Origin: Micromonospora cremea
GTDB taxonomy: Bacteria > Actinomycetota > Actinomycetes > Mycobacteriales > Micromonosporaceae
Direction of reading: 5' to 3'
NCBI RefSeq assembly: GCF_900143515.1
Contig: NZ_FSQT01000002.1
Coordinates: forward strand, 1,923,501-1,987,500
Length of the DNA stretch: 64,000 bases
Part shown: piece after piece, positions 8,073 through 17,201 of the stretch
Layout: each line of letters opens with the position of its first letter
How positions within the stretch are numbered: the stretch's first letter is position 1
Translations under genes and position numbers: made by a program
Notes under the pieces: generated by a model
Seen by the model: only the letters and a program-made list of their open reading frames with translations
What the model was told of the DNA's origin: nothing
Database searches by the model: none

Positions 8073-11000
8073 CGGTTCACCGCCGTCACCGTGAGCTGAT
8101 CGACCGACAGGTCGAACGGGTACGCCAGGTCACCGATAACCCTGATCCGGACCGTTCCGTCCGCCGCGACGGCCCGGGCGGGGGCGGCGATGTCGACATC
8201 CACCCGAGATTCGTCCAACCCCTGGGTGTACGTGCCGAGCGCCCGCCACGTGCTGGTCGCAACGTCGTACCACTGCAGCCGGACCCGCGTGTTGCGCATG
8301 CTCGACCGCAGCGAGGCGGACACGTTGAGCGCCGCGGCCGACCGCAGGTCAGCCGGCACCGCCACCGTCGCCGTCACGTCCGCCGTCGGACGCCCCGCCA
8401 CCGTGGCGGACGCGACGACCAGGCAGCGCCCGTCGTCGGCTGCGGTCTCCGCCACGTCGCCACGGATGCTGCCGGTTGTCGCCGACCAACCGGACGGTGT
8501 GAGCACCGCCGTCCGGCCGGTCCACGGCAGGTCGTACGCGACCGCGAGGTCGGCCGACACGTTGCCGACCGCGTCGATCGCCACCGCCCGCAGCACCCGG
8601 TCCATCGAGACCCGCACCGCAGCGGTGTAGAGCATGCCTCGGGTGGCCGTCGGCGCCGTGCCGTCCAAGGTGTACCGGATGCTGGCGCCGGCCTCAGCGG
8701 TCAGCGCAACCGAGGTCGGCCCTGCCAGCGCGCCGGCGCCTGGGTTGGCAACGGGTGGTTGCGGCGAGGTGCGATCCACGGTGTTGTAGTGGCCCACCTC
8801 GACGCTCGCCTGGCCGCCGTCGGCCGGCGCGGTCACCGGCACCCGGGCGACGACGGCACCGTCGGCGACCGGGCCGGTCGCCCGCCAGCCCGTCGGCACC
8901 GTCACCTCGACGCCGTACCGAACGCCGGCCTTCACCGGGAAGGCCACCCGGCCGGTGCCGTCGGTGATGGCGGCGGTCAGCACCTGGCCGGCGGTGTCGA
9001 ACAGCCGGACCGTCCGATCGGCGAGGGGATGCTCACCGGCCTCCTGCACGCCGTCCGAGTCATGGTCGTGGAACACGCCCACCGAGACCGAGCCGGGCTG
9101 CACCCAACCGCCGGCGGCCTGAGTGTTACGGGCGCGGGTGACCTCAACGTCATAGATGCCGTCGGTGTTCACCCAGGCGATCGGCGACACCGGCGGCATC
9201 GGCACGATCTCGTACCGCCCGGGCGGCACGACGGCACCGGCGGTGCCAGTCTCGTCGGTGGTCGTCCGCGCCACCTCGACGTGCTCGTCGGCGGTCACCA
9301 CAGCGACCGGCCAGTCGGCGAGTGGTGCGTCGCTGGCGTCGCGCCGGCCGTCCCGGTCGGCGTCGTCGAACAGCGTGGAGGTGACCACCCCGTCGGCGAA
9401 CGCGCCCAGCACGACGAGCTCGGTCGCACCGGCCGGGACCTCGACCGCCCCGTCCGGTCCGCAGTCCATCAGTGTCACCCCGGTGGGGGTGGTAACCAGC
9501 GCCTTCGCGCACTGCCACGGGAGACCCGAGTCGGGGCGCAGCACCTGGATCCGCACGGCGCCGCCCGCCGGGTCGACCACGGCACCGTCGTCGGCGGTCC
9601 TGGCCGAGGCGATGCGATCCCCGGCGGTCAGTTTCACCACCAGGCCGCCGACGGTCGGCTCACCGTCGTCGGCCGCAGCGTTGCCGTTGGCGTCGTCGAC
9701 GGGCCGGACCAGCAGGCCGGGCACGCGCGTGACGCCGATCGCGACGCTGGCGCGGCCGGTGCCGACCGTCACGCCGGCGGGCAGCGCGGTGGTCGCCCGC
9801 CAGCCGGTACGCGGCCGCAGGTCGGCCGACCAGTTACCGGCGGTCACGCCGGTGAAGGTCGCCGAACCGTCGGCACCGGTGGTGGCCGGTGCCAGCGTGG
9901 CGGCACCATCGAGCGTCACGGTCCAGCCGGGCAGGCCGGTCTCGCTCGAGTCACGGACACCGTCGGCGTCCTGGTCGTCGAAGACCAGGGCCTGCACGGT
10001 CGCGAGCGTCGACAGGCCGACCGTCACCTCCGCCCGTCCGGCGCCGTCCGACAGATCCAGGCGCCGCTTGGCGAGACCCACGACCGCCATGCCCGAGGGG
10101 GCCTCGACCGCGACGTCGTACGACCCGGGGGCCGGCGAGAACGTCGCGGTGCCATCGACGGCGGTGGTTGCCGTCGCGACCTCGGCGCCGGCCGGGGTGA
10201 GCAGGCGCACCTTCACGCCCCGCCGGGCCAGCTCGCCCGCGTCCTGCACTCCGTCGGCGTCCTCGTCGTCGAACACCCGCACCACCGCGTAGCTACGCTC
10301 CAGCGGCATCAGCGGCCAGTACGACGCCGCGTAGGGGTTGTCGCGCGCCTTGCGTGGGCTTGGTTGGAAGCCGGCGTCGGCCTGCGGCCTGGCGTAGACG
10401 CGGGCCATTCCCCAGATCCCGTCCGGCAGGGCGAAGCTGGTCGGTGAGGACCACAGGTGGTCGCCGACGGCCGGCAGTCGCACGTGCGCGTTCACGGCCT
10501 TACCGGCACCGATGCCGCCCTGGACGCCGACGAGTTCGGTCTGTGCGTCGTACGGCTCCTGCCGCCAGGCCGCGCCGTCGAGTTGGAATCCGGTCTGCCG
10601 CGGCTTGTTGCCACCCAGCACCCGCACCCTCACCTGGTCGTTGGCGTAGGCGCGGATGATCGGTGTCGCGGGGTCGCCGTACGTGACGGAGCTGAACACG
10701 TTCGCCCAGCCGGACGTGGTCGTCCCGATGGCCTTGCCGCCGGGCACCGCGCCGAGGCGTCGGTGCAGCGGGGCGTTGGCGTAGTTCACACCCTTTTCAC
10801 CGCCGTCCTCCGTGCCGCCGGCGTGCACGTCACCACCGTCGGGCTCCGGCGGCGCATTGCCTTCGGCGCCCCCCTCCGCGTCGGGCTTGTCCTTGATCTC
10901 CGCGCCGGTGGCCGTCCGCAGGTCCATACCGTCCTGGTAGATCAGCGCGGACTCGCGGAAGTCCTGCCGGCCCGGTACCCGGATGTCGGCGGCGGTGCCG

Positions 11001-14000
11001 CTGCGAATCTCCGAGCCGGTGACCGGGTCGTGGTAGGTGGCGTGCTGCGGCTCGATGACCAGGGCGCCGGCCAGGCCGTGGTGGCGGTGTCCGCGTACGT
11101 CGCCGTAGTCGACGATGTTCGTCGCGCCCAGCTCGTTGTCGGCGAACCACTCGTAGCTGATCGTCTGCCCGATTCCCACCGTCGAGTCGGGGTTGAAGCC
11201 GATCGCGGCGCCGTCGGACAGCCGCACGTCGTGACGTACCAGCTGCGGGTGCATCGACACGCGGGTGCCCATCGGCGTGCCGGTACGCGGTTCGAGGATC
11301 TGCGGCACGTCACCGCCCACGCCGTTGCGGTGGTTGGCGTACTCCGGCGGCAGCGCGTTGCGCAGGTTGACCCGGACGCAGTCCCCGGCGTTGGCGCGGA
11401 TCACCAGCGGTTCGGGCTCCTTCATTCCGGAACGCACGGCCTGCTCGTCCTGGGCGAGGACGTACATCAGCGCCTTCGGGTCGTTGTCGCCGTACTCGTT
11501 GTACGTCACGCCGCGGTTCAGTGCGACCACGTCGATGGTCCGCACGGGAGCGGCGGGCGGGCAGGCCACGCCGGGCCGTTGCGCGGGCGGCGGCGCCTGC
11601 CGCGACGCCGGGGTCGGGGCGGGGCCCGCCGTACCGGTGGGTTGGTTGTCGGGCAGCGCGAGCAGACCCGCAACAGGTGCGCCGTGCACCCGCATGATGC
11701 CCCACATGCCGCGCCACTGGTCGTCGATGGAGGTGCCGCCGTACAGGTAGTCACCGCGGCACGGGGTGTCGGTGTTCTTGCAGTCGAACCCGGGCAGCTC
11801 GGCGTTGAACGCCTCCGAGATGCCGATGGTCTGGGCGTTGACCAGCGGGGAGTCGGGGTCGTCCGGCTCCTCACGCCAGCGCAGCCCGTTCACCTGGAAC
11901 AGGTGCTGCTCCTCCTGCGAGCCTTGGACGACCCGAACCTTGACGTTGTCTCGGGTGTAGCCCTGCAGCAGAGGGGTCATCGGGTCGCCGAAGACCCAGG
12001 AGCTGAACTTGTGGGCGGGATCGACCGGCTTGCCGTCACGGGTACTTCGTTCGCTCAGCGGCGCGTTGCGGTAGTTGATCGCGTACGTGCCGGGGTCGCG
12101 GTCCGGGTACGCCTCGGGCGCGCCGGGCGCGTTGACCACGTCGTGCGAGTTGCGCGGATCGCCGCCCTTCTTCACCAGGGGTACGAAGTCCGCGATGGCG
12201 AGGCCGTACTCGCGGTAGTCGTCGTTGGCGCCCGGGCCGATCAGGTCGACGCTCTCCCCGACCGCCCCGCCGACGCAGCTCGCTGCGCACGGGGTGCCGT
12301 GCGCGGGGTTGTTGACGGGCTGCATGAACGCGCCGGTGGCCGGGTCGCGGACGTCGAAGCCCTGAGGCTCGATGATGAGGGCGCCGTAGTGTCCGCGGTG
12401 CTGCACGATCGCCGGGAAGTGATGGTCGTGGGTGAAGGCCGTCCGCAACTCGTAGTCGGCGTACCACCGCTCGTGCAGGGTCTGGCCCCACAGCCCGCTG
12501 GAGTCGGCCGGCGGCGTCCACTCCTGGCGTTCGTCGAGCCGGCAGCCGGTGCTCTGACCGCCGAAGAAGGTGTTGCTCGGTTTACAGGTAACGTCGCCGG
12601 ACGCCTGCTTGGCGATGAGCGCCGCCTGCTCCGAGGTGAAGGCGGCCTGCTGGTAGTTCCAGCCGTTGGAGCCGCCGTCGGAGGCGGTCACGTCGAACTT
12701 GACCAGGTGGACGTGCCCACCGGCCATGTTCGTCTGCTTGAGCTGCTGGAAGGCGTCACCGCCCACCCAGTTGGGCGCCATCATCGTGAGCGAGAAGTTG
12801 ATGCAGTCGCCCGCGTTGGCCCGGATGAACAGCGGCTCGACCTTCTTACGGCCGGCGAGGATGTCCGACACGTCCTTGGTCAACACCATGACCCGGGCCT
12901 GCGGGTCGTGATGGCCGGCCTCGTTGTACACGAGATCGCGTTGCAGGACGGTGACTTCGTAGTCGACCTCGCGCGCGCCGTCGGGGCACGGGTCGGCGTA
13001 CGGCGCACCACGCGGCGCGGTAGCGCCGTCGTTGTGCCGCGCCACGACGGCGCGCTCGACGGCGAGCTTGGCCTCCTCGATGGTCTTGCCGCCAACCAGC
13101 CGGGGTGCGTTCCGCTCCGGTGTCCCGTCGGCGCCGCCCTCGGTCACCGAGCCCGGCGGCTGCGGCGCTCGGAACCCGTAGGTTCCGGGGATCATGCCGG
13201 GGAAGCCGGGGTTGTCCGCGGTCGGAGCGGGTGGCGTGGGTTGGCCCTTCAACGGGATGAGGGGCCGGACGTTCACCCCGTCGGGCGTGGCGGTGGAACC
13301 GTCCAGGCGGACGTCGTGCACGCGCATGATCGCCCAGTAACCCTCGGCGAAGTGCGGGTAGAGGTGGCAGTGGAAGATCGAGTCACCGAACGTCCGGTTC
13401 TGCGACCCGGCGCCGTAGAGCAACTCCGCGGTGTAGGCCTCCCCCGGCCCGTAGCTCTGGGAGTCGAGAGTCGACGACGCCGGCTTGGCGCCCGGCCCGT
13501 CGCCGCTGGCGCCGTCTTCGCGCGGGTCGGCCAGCCACTGATGGGCGTGCAGGTGGAAGACGTGGGTCTCCTTCACCCCGGACAGGCCGAAACGGATCTT
13601 GGTGGCGTCACCGGTGTAGGTGTGGAAGACGTTGGACACGTAGCACGACTCGGGCAGCCCGCAGTCCTCGGCCTCCTTGCGGTCGCCGCTGCCCTTGGGC
13701 AGCCACGGCCCCTTGCCACTGGCCAGCTTGATGAGCGCCGGGTCGCCGTACGGCCACGACGACAGCCACGTCTCCTCGCCGATGCAGTCCGGGCACGCCT
13801 TGGCCTCGCGGTCCTCCATCGGCTCCGAGCCGTAGTTGAAGCCCATGCCGACGTACGGGATCTGGTCCTGGGCGAGCTGGATGCTCTCCCGGAACGATGG
13901 CGCGCCCGGCGGATGGATGTCGGCCTCGACGTACAGTTCGCCGCTCTGGGTCTTCGCGGCCGTATAGGTGGAGCTGGGGTTGCCGTTCCCGGACAGCACG

Positions 14001-15064
14001 GCGCCGCTGCGCGGGTCGGTCCACACCGAATCCTTCGGCTCGACGGCGAGCCCGCCGTAGAGCCCGATCCCCCGGGAGCCGGCGTCATGCTCGCCGCCTG
14101 CCGGGGTGGCCATGTCCTGGAACAGGAACAGTCCCTCCTGCGCCGGCACGCGCCAGAAGTAGGTGATGGACTCGCCGATGCCGACGGTCGGGTCGGCGTT
14201 GTAGCCCACTCGTGCACCGCCGTCACCGCGGACGTCCACAACCACGCCGGTGGCCTGGATACCGACCCGCGGCGCGGCGGGCAGCCCGTACACGGGGTCG
14301 GACGACAGCCGGTTGGTGAGCGTGACCCTGACGCACTCGCCTTCGTTGGCGCGCAGCACCAAAGGACGCGGGCGCAGCCGACGGTTGCCCGCGGGATCGT
14401 CCGCCGCGTTCTCGGCCAGCGGGCGCCACCAGTTGGTGATGGCGGCGATGTCCTGGTCGAGGGCGAAGATGCGGGCGTTGCGCAGCGTCCTGCCGAATCG
14501 ATTGAACGGCACGTCCACCGTGATCGCCGATACCGAGTAGATGCGCTGCTGCTGACCTGCGACGCAGGGGGCTACCTCCGCCGGGTCCGCGGCGGCCGCC
14601 GGTTGCGCGGGCACCGCGAGCAAGCCGCCGACCATCATCGTGGCCACGGCCGGACGCGACGCGGCGCGGATCAGCCGCACCGGCCGCGGCCGCCGCCACC
14701 GCGACAGCGCGGCCGCGGTCACCACCAGCAGGGCCGCCGCCGCCTGCACCGGCACCTGCCGCAACGCCTCCGCCAGGGGCACGCCGGCGGCCCACGCCAC
14801 GGGTACCGCTGTCGCGCTCGCCGTGATGAAGACCGTCCCGGCCGCAGCCAGGCCCGCCGACACCGGCCGCGATACCCGCCACGACAGCCAGGCGGCTGCG
14901 GCGACGGCCGTGACGGCAACCGGAATGGCCACCAGCAGCCGTAGCAGCCCCGTCAGGCCACCGCCGGAAGCCTCCGGAACAACCGCCAGTGCCAGTCCCA
15001 CCATCACCGTCGTGACGGCCAGCGCTGCCGCCGACGGCCGATGCGAATGGACCATGCTCTTCAT
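8069..15064 (-). CDS. Giant exported multicopper-oxidase-like protein with SdrD B-like repeats
   Basis: At 2331 residues this is far larger than ordinary multicopper oxidases. Four or five hydrophobic helices fill residues 15-160, the last ending AQPAAAA like a signal peptide. Cupredoxin modules follow from about 165 to 1590. HVFHLHAHQW (about 500) and HCHLYPHFAEGYW (about 561) are copper-ligand signatures, and further His clusters (THDHHFPAIVQHRGHYG, RGHRHHGLAGALVIEPQ) recur in two more modules. Five B-type repeats carry 'DDEDADGVQDAGE' Asp-rich loops (about 1591, 1694, 1782, 1895 and 1993), then a chitobiase-C-like segment and a final beta domain. The start follows GGAGGAAAG. It resembles MnxG/MofA-like large oxidases in layout; a metal-oxidising role is inference. 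Confidence 0.88.
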   Translation of the reverse strand: MKSMVHSHRPSAAALAVTTVMVGLALAVVPEASGGGLTGLLRLLVAIPVAVTAVAAAAWLSWRVSRPVSAGLAAAGTVFITASATAVPVAWAAGVPLAEALRQVPVQAAAALLVVTAAALSRWRRPRPVRLIRAASRPAVATMMVGGLLAVPAQPAAAADPAEVAPCVAGQQQRIYSVSAITVDVPFNRFGRTLRNARIFALDQDIAAITNWWRPLAENAADDPAGNRRLRPRPLVLRANEGECVRVTLTNRLSSDPVYGLPAAPRVGIQATGVVVDVRGDGGARVGYNADPTVGIGESITYFWRVPAQEGLFLFQDMATPAGGEHDAGSRGIGLYGGLAVEPKDSVWTDPRSGAVLSGNGNPSSTYTAAKTQSGELYVEADIHPPGAPSFRESIQLAQDQIPYVGMGFNYGSEPMEDREAKACPDCIGEETWLSSWPYGDPALIKLASGKGPWLPKGSGDRKEAEDCGLPESCYVSNVFHTYTGDATKIRFGLSGVKETHVFHLHAHQWLADPREDGASGDGPGAKPASSTLDSQSYGPGEAYTAELLYGAGSQNRTFGDSIFHCHLYPHFAEGYWAIMRVHDVRLDGSTATPDGVNVRPLIPLKGQPTPPAPTADNPGFPGMIPGTYGFRAPQPPGSVTEGGADGTPERNAPRLVGGKTIEEAKLAVERAVVARHNDGATAPRGAPYADPCPDGAREVDYEVTVLQRDLVYNEAGHHDPQARVMVLTKDVSDILAGRKKVEPLFIRANAGDCINFSLTMMAPNWVGGDAFQQLKQTNMAGGHVHLVKFDVTASDGGSNGWNYQQAAFTSEQAALIAKQASGDVTCKPSNTFFGGQSTGCRLDERQEWTPPADSSGLWGQTLHERWYADYELRTAFTHDHHFPAIVQHRGHYGALIIEPQGFDVRDPATGAFMQPVNNPAHGTPCAASCVGGAVGESVDLIGPGANDDYREYGLAIADFVPLVKKGGDPRNSHDVVNAPGAPEAYPDRDPGTYAINYRNAPLSERSTRDGKPVDPAHKFSSWVFGDPMTPLLQGYTRDNVKVRVVQGSQEEQHLFQVNGLRWREEPDDPDSPLVNAQTIGISEAFNAELPGFDCKNTDTPCRGDYLYGGTSIDDQWRGMWGIMRVHGAPVAGLLALPDNQPTGTAGPAPTPASRQAPPPAQRPGVACPPAAPVRTIDVVALNRGVTYNEYGDNDPKALMYVLAQDEQAVRSGMKEPEPLVIRANAGDCVRVNLRNALPPEYANHRNGVGGDVPQILEPRTGTPMGTRVSMHPQLVRHDVRLSDGAAIGFNPDSTVGIGQTISYEWFADNELGATNIVDYGDVRGHRHHGLAGALVIEPQHATYHDPVTGSEIRSGTAADIRVPGRQDFRESALIYQDGMDLRTATGAEIKDKPDAEGGAEGNAPPEPDGGDVHAGGTEDGGEKGVNYANAPLHRRLGAVPGGKAIGTTTSGWANVFSSVTYGDPATPIIRAYANDQVRVRVLGGNKPRQTGFQLDGAAWRQEPYDAQTELVGVQGGIGAGKAVNAHVRLPAVGDHLWSSPTSFALPDGIWGMARVYARPQADAGFQPSPRKARDNPYAASYWPLMPLERSYAVVRVFDDEDADGVQDAGELARRGVKVRLLTPAGAEVATATTAVDGTATFSPAPGSYDVAVEAPSGMAVVGLAKRRLDLSDGAGRAEVTVGLSTLATVQALVFDDQDADGVRDSSETGLPGWTVTLDGAATLAPATTGADGSATFTGVTAGNWSADLRPRTGWRATTALPAGVTVGTGRASVAIGVTRVPGLLVRPVDDANGNAAADDGEPTVGGLVVKLTAGDRIASARTADDGAVVDPAGGAVRIQVLRPDSGLPWQCAKALVTTPTGVTLMDCGPDGAVEVPAGATELVVLGAFADGVVTSTLFDDADRDGRRDASDAPLADWPVAVVTADEHVEVARTTTDETGTAGAVVPPGRYEIVPMPPVSPIAWVNTDGIYDVEVTRARNTQAAGGWVQPGSVSVGVFHDHDSDGVQEAGEHPLADRTVRLFDTAGQVLTAAITDGTGRVAFPVKAGVRYGVEVTVPTGWRATGPVADGAVVARVPVTAPADGGQASVEVGHYNTVDRTSPQPPVANPGAGALAGPTSVALTAEAGASIRYTLDGTAPTATRGMLYTAAVRVSMDRVLRAVAIDAVGNVSADLAVAYDLPWTGRTAVLTPSGWSATTGSIRGDVAETAADDGRCLVVASATVAGRPTADVTATVAVPADLRSAAALNVSASLRSSMRNTRVRLQWYDVATSTWRALGTYTQGLDESRVDVDIAAPARAVAADGTVRIRVIGDLAYPFDLSVDQLTVTAVNR

Positions 15065-15123
15065 TGACTTTCCTCCCGCACTTTCAGGGTTGCGGCGTGG
15101 ACGGTTGCGGGCGTGGCATCGGT

Positions 15124-16053
15124 TCACGGCGGCGGCGTCGAGACGAGCAGCGCCGCGGCGAGAACCGTCGCGACGCCGAGGACGACTTCGAGGGAGACCA
15201 CGCCGAGTAATGCGGCTGCACTGTCGTCGACGCGGACCCGGGATCTGGCCCGCCTCAGCCGGCCTATCAGCACCCGGTGATTGACCCCACCGGCCACGAC
15301 GATGGCCACGACGAGCAGGAGCTTCATCGTGGCGGCGGCGCCCCAAGTCGTGCCGGACAGCGACCGAAGATCGACGCCGGCCAGGAAGGGCTGCGCGAAT
15401 CCGGTGACGACGGCGACCGAGACGGCCAGCACGGCGAGCCGGGAGAAGCCGGCCGCGCACGACAGCAGCACCTGCCGGCGCCGGTCCGCCGTGCCGGCGC
15501 GCAGCGCGAGAGGGACTACTACGGCAAGGGCCAACACGCCGGCGACCCAGACCCCGCCGGATGCCAGGTGCAGCAGGTCGACAAGGATTCCGACGGCGTT
15601 GGTGACACCGGCGTGGCTGGTCATCGGCAGGCTGGCGGCCAGCACCACGGCCGGCGCCGCCCAGCTGAGCCAGCCGGCCGGCGAGGGGGCGGCGAGGGCG
15701 ATGGCGACCACGAACCAGAGCACAACGGCCACCGGCACGCGTAAGGCCGTCCAGCTGCCGAACTGGCTCGACAGGGCCTGCCGCACGGCGTCGCCGGCGT
15801 CGTTTGTGGCGGAGGCGGCCTGAAGTTGGTCGGCGAACCGCCAGAAGGTGAGCAGTGCGGACGCCCCGACGGCGACGGCGGCGCACCGCAGAATCCGGCG
15901 GAAGCGCGTGAGGGCCCGCGGGACCTCTCGCTGTGCGGCGCCCAGCGACCGCAGGAACTGCATCGCCACCGGGAGCGCGCCAACCAGGAGCAGCGCGGAC
16001 CCGAGGGTGACCGTCCGCAGCGCCAGATCGATGGGCGCTGGGCCCGTCATCAT
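15124..16053 (-). CDS. copD: CopD-type copper transport/resistance membrane protein
   Basis: The 309-residue protein is almost wholly membrane helices (about eight). Its pattern fits CopD: the LPMTSHAGVTNAVGILVDLLHLASGGVWVAG stretch contains the SHA and DLLHL histidines, and MKLLLVVAIVVAGGVNHRVL near the C-terminus is typical. CopD works with CopC to move copper across the membrane. The ATG overlaps the copC stop by 4 nt (ATGA), and the giant oxidase begins 59 nt downstream. Within this operon it probably supplies or handles copper for the oxidase. Confidence 0.9.
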   Translation of the reverse strand: MMTGPAPIDLALRTVTLGSALLLVGALPVAMQFLRSLGAAQREVPRALTRFRRILRCAAVAVGASALLTFWRFADQLQAASATNDAGDAVRQALSSQFGSWTALRVPVAVVLWFVVAIALAAPSPAGWLSWAAPAVVLAASLPMTSHAGVTNAVGILVDLLHLASGGVWVAGVLALAVVVPLALRAGTADRRRQVLLSCAAGFSRLAVLAVSVAVVTGFAQPFLAGVDLRSLSGTTWGAAATMKLLLVVAIVVAGGVNHRVLIGRLRRARSRVRVDDSAAALLGVVSLEVVLGVATVLAAALLVSTPPP

Positions 16054-16718
16054 GTGTTCCTGGTTGGTACGGGCGGGCCGCGGCGGCGACTGGCGAGAAC
16101 CGCCGCGCCGGCTCCAAGTAGCACGACGGCCAGTGCTAGGACGATGTTGGTCGGAAAGGTCCCGCTCTCCGACGAGACCGCCACAGCCGTGTCCTGGGTG
16201 TCGGTGCCATCGGCTGCCGCCGTGGCGGTGACGCTCGGGCTGTCGTCGCGCGAGGCGGACGAGGCACAGTTGGTCGTACCGGCCACCGTGAAGGGCACCG
16301 TTCCGGAGATGGGGTGCCCGTCCTCGCTCACCGCCCGCCACCGGACGGACCACGCACCGCTGGGCGGCGCCTGGTCACCGGGCCGGAGCGTCGCCTGAAC
16401 GTTGCGGCCGCGGACGGTCACCTGAGCCGGCACGGTACGACCGCACCCGTCGGTTACGGTCAGCGACGCTGACAGGACGCCCTCATTGAAGACCAGCCCC
16501 ACGGCGGCGGGTGCCGCCTTGGTCACCGATCCGGCCGCGGGGCTGGCGGACTTCAAATCGCTGTGTGCGACGGCCGGGTCGGCTGCGGTCATGTCCACCG
16601 CGAGAAGCCCGACCACAAGCATGGCGAACAGGATCAGGCCCGGCACACGGCTGGCCCCGCGTTTCCGCGCTGCGCGTATGCGGCTTTTCCTCGCTGTCCC
16701 CATCCCCGGCGTTCCCAT
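16050..16718 (-). CDS. copC: CopC-domain periplasmic copper-binding protein
   Basis: This 222-residue protein has a signal peptide that would be cut just before His52 (PAVA then HSDLKSASP), giving the N-terminal His that binds Cu(II) in CopC. The second ligand region, SEDGHPISG, is conserved near residue 137. A linker, a C-terminal membrane helix (NIVLALAVVLLGAGAAVLA) and a basic tail keep it at the membrane. It is the first gene of the copper operon. I saw no strong ribosome site; the ATG six codons later (M6) is an alternative start. Confidence 0.9.
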   Translation of the reverse strand: MGTPGMGTARKSRIRAARKRGASRVPGLILFAMLVVGLLAVDMTAADPAVAHSDLKSASPAAGSVTKAAPAAVGLVFNEGVLSASLTVTDGCGRTVPAQVTVRGRNVQATLRPGDQAPPSGAWSVRWRAVSEDGHPISGTVPFTVAGTTNCASSASRDDSPSVTATAAADGTDTQDTAVAVSSESGTFPTNIVLALAVVLLGAGAAVLASRRRGPPVPTRNT

Positions 16719-17115
16719 GAGGAGACGGTGCGGGGCCGACCTTAGGAAAAGCTTGGGGATCCCTTATCCCGTCGTTATCGATATGCGCGCCAGCAGTACC
16801 GCCGCGGCTTCGGCTGGCCGCTGTCCCACCGCCGACTCGTTGTCCCACACCAGCGCGTTTGGCGCCCGACCCCAACGCGATCGATGCGACGCCCCCCATC
16901 CCGGCTGGAACTGGCTTGTCAACTCCAAAGCTCGTTGCCGCCCGCCATGATGTAACGGCACCCTGCACGAGCGCGGTGGACGGCTCGCCCCCGCCCACAC
17001 GCAGCGGCATCGCAGATCGGCCATGCCTTACCCAAGCGGACGTTGACGGACAGGCTCGGACGTAGGACACGCTCGTCGTGCGAGCACCAATGCGCCCATG
17101 GGCACGAAACGACAA
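16719..17115. other. Upstream region of the copper operon, no gene seen
   Basis: About 400 bases between copC and the tRNA-derived terminator at 17116. It must contain the operon promoter. The reading frames here have no family-like content, and no clear copper-regulator operator could be assigned. Confidence 0.4.
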
Positions 17116-17155
17116 GAGAGGCCTGACCCCCATTTTGACAGGTCAAACGCCTCTC
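17116..17155 (-). terminator. Probable original terminator of the tRNA-Arg gene
   Basis: GAGAGGC pairs with GCCTCTC, with an inner CTGACC/GGTCA stem. It lies directly beyond the tRNA 3'-end copy at 17158, on the side where a tRNA read from the minus strand would terminate. This supports the view that the chromosome continued here before the island inserted. Confidence 0.6.
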
Positions 17156-17157
17156 GA

Positions 17158-17201
17158 TCTTGTGCGCCCGAAGGGACTCGAACCCGTAACCTTCTGATCC
17201 C
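17158..17201. other. att core copy A (left end of the island), interrupted by a group II intron
   Basis: The sequence repeats the 3' part of tRNA-Arg(ACG): TGCGCCCGAAGGGACTCGAA, then CCTTCTGATCC, with one change from the intact gene. The core is cut after GATCCC by an intron starting GTGCGCC at 17202; the missing TAG resumes at 19368 after the intron. Confidence 0.8.

Noticed and set aside
10457..14944. Open frame of about 1500 codons on the + strand
   Set aside because: It is opposite the oxidase gene, has repetitive Val/Gly/Arg shadow composition and no domain; high GC makes such antisense frames common.
15065..16117. In-frame upstream extension of the giant oxidase frame
   Set aside because: It runs antisense-frame across copD and into copC, has arginine-rich noncoding composition, and the ATG at 15064 has a strong GGAGGAAAG site.
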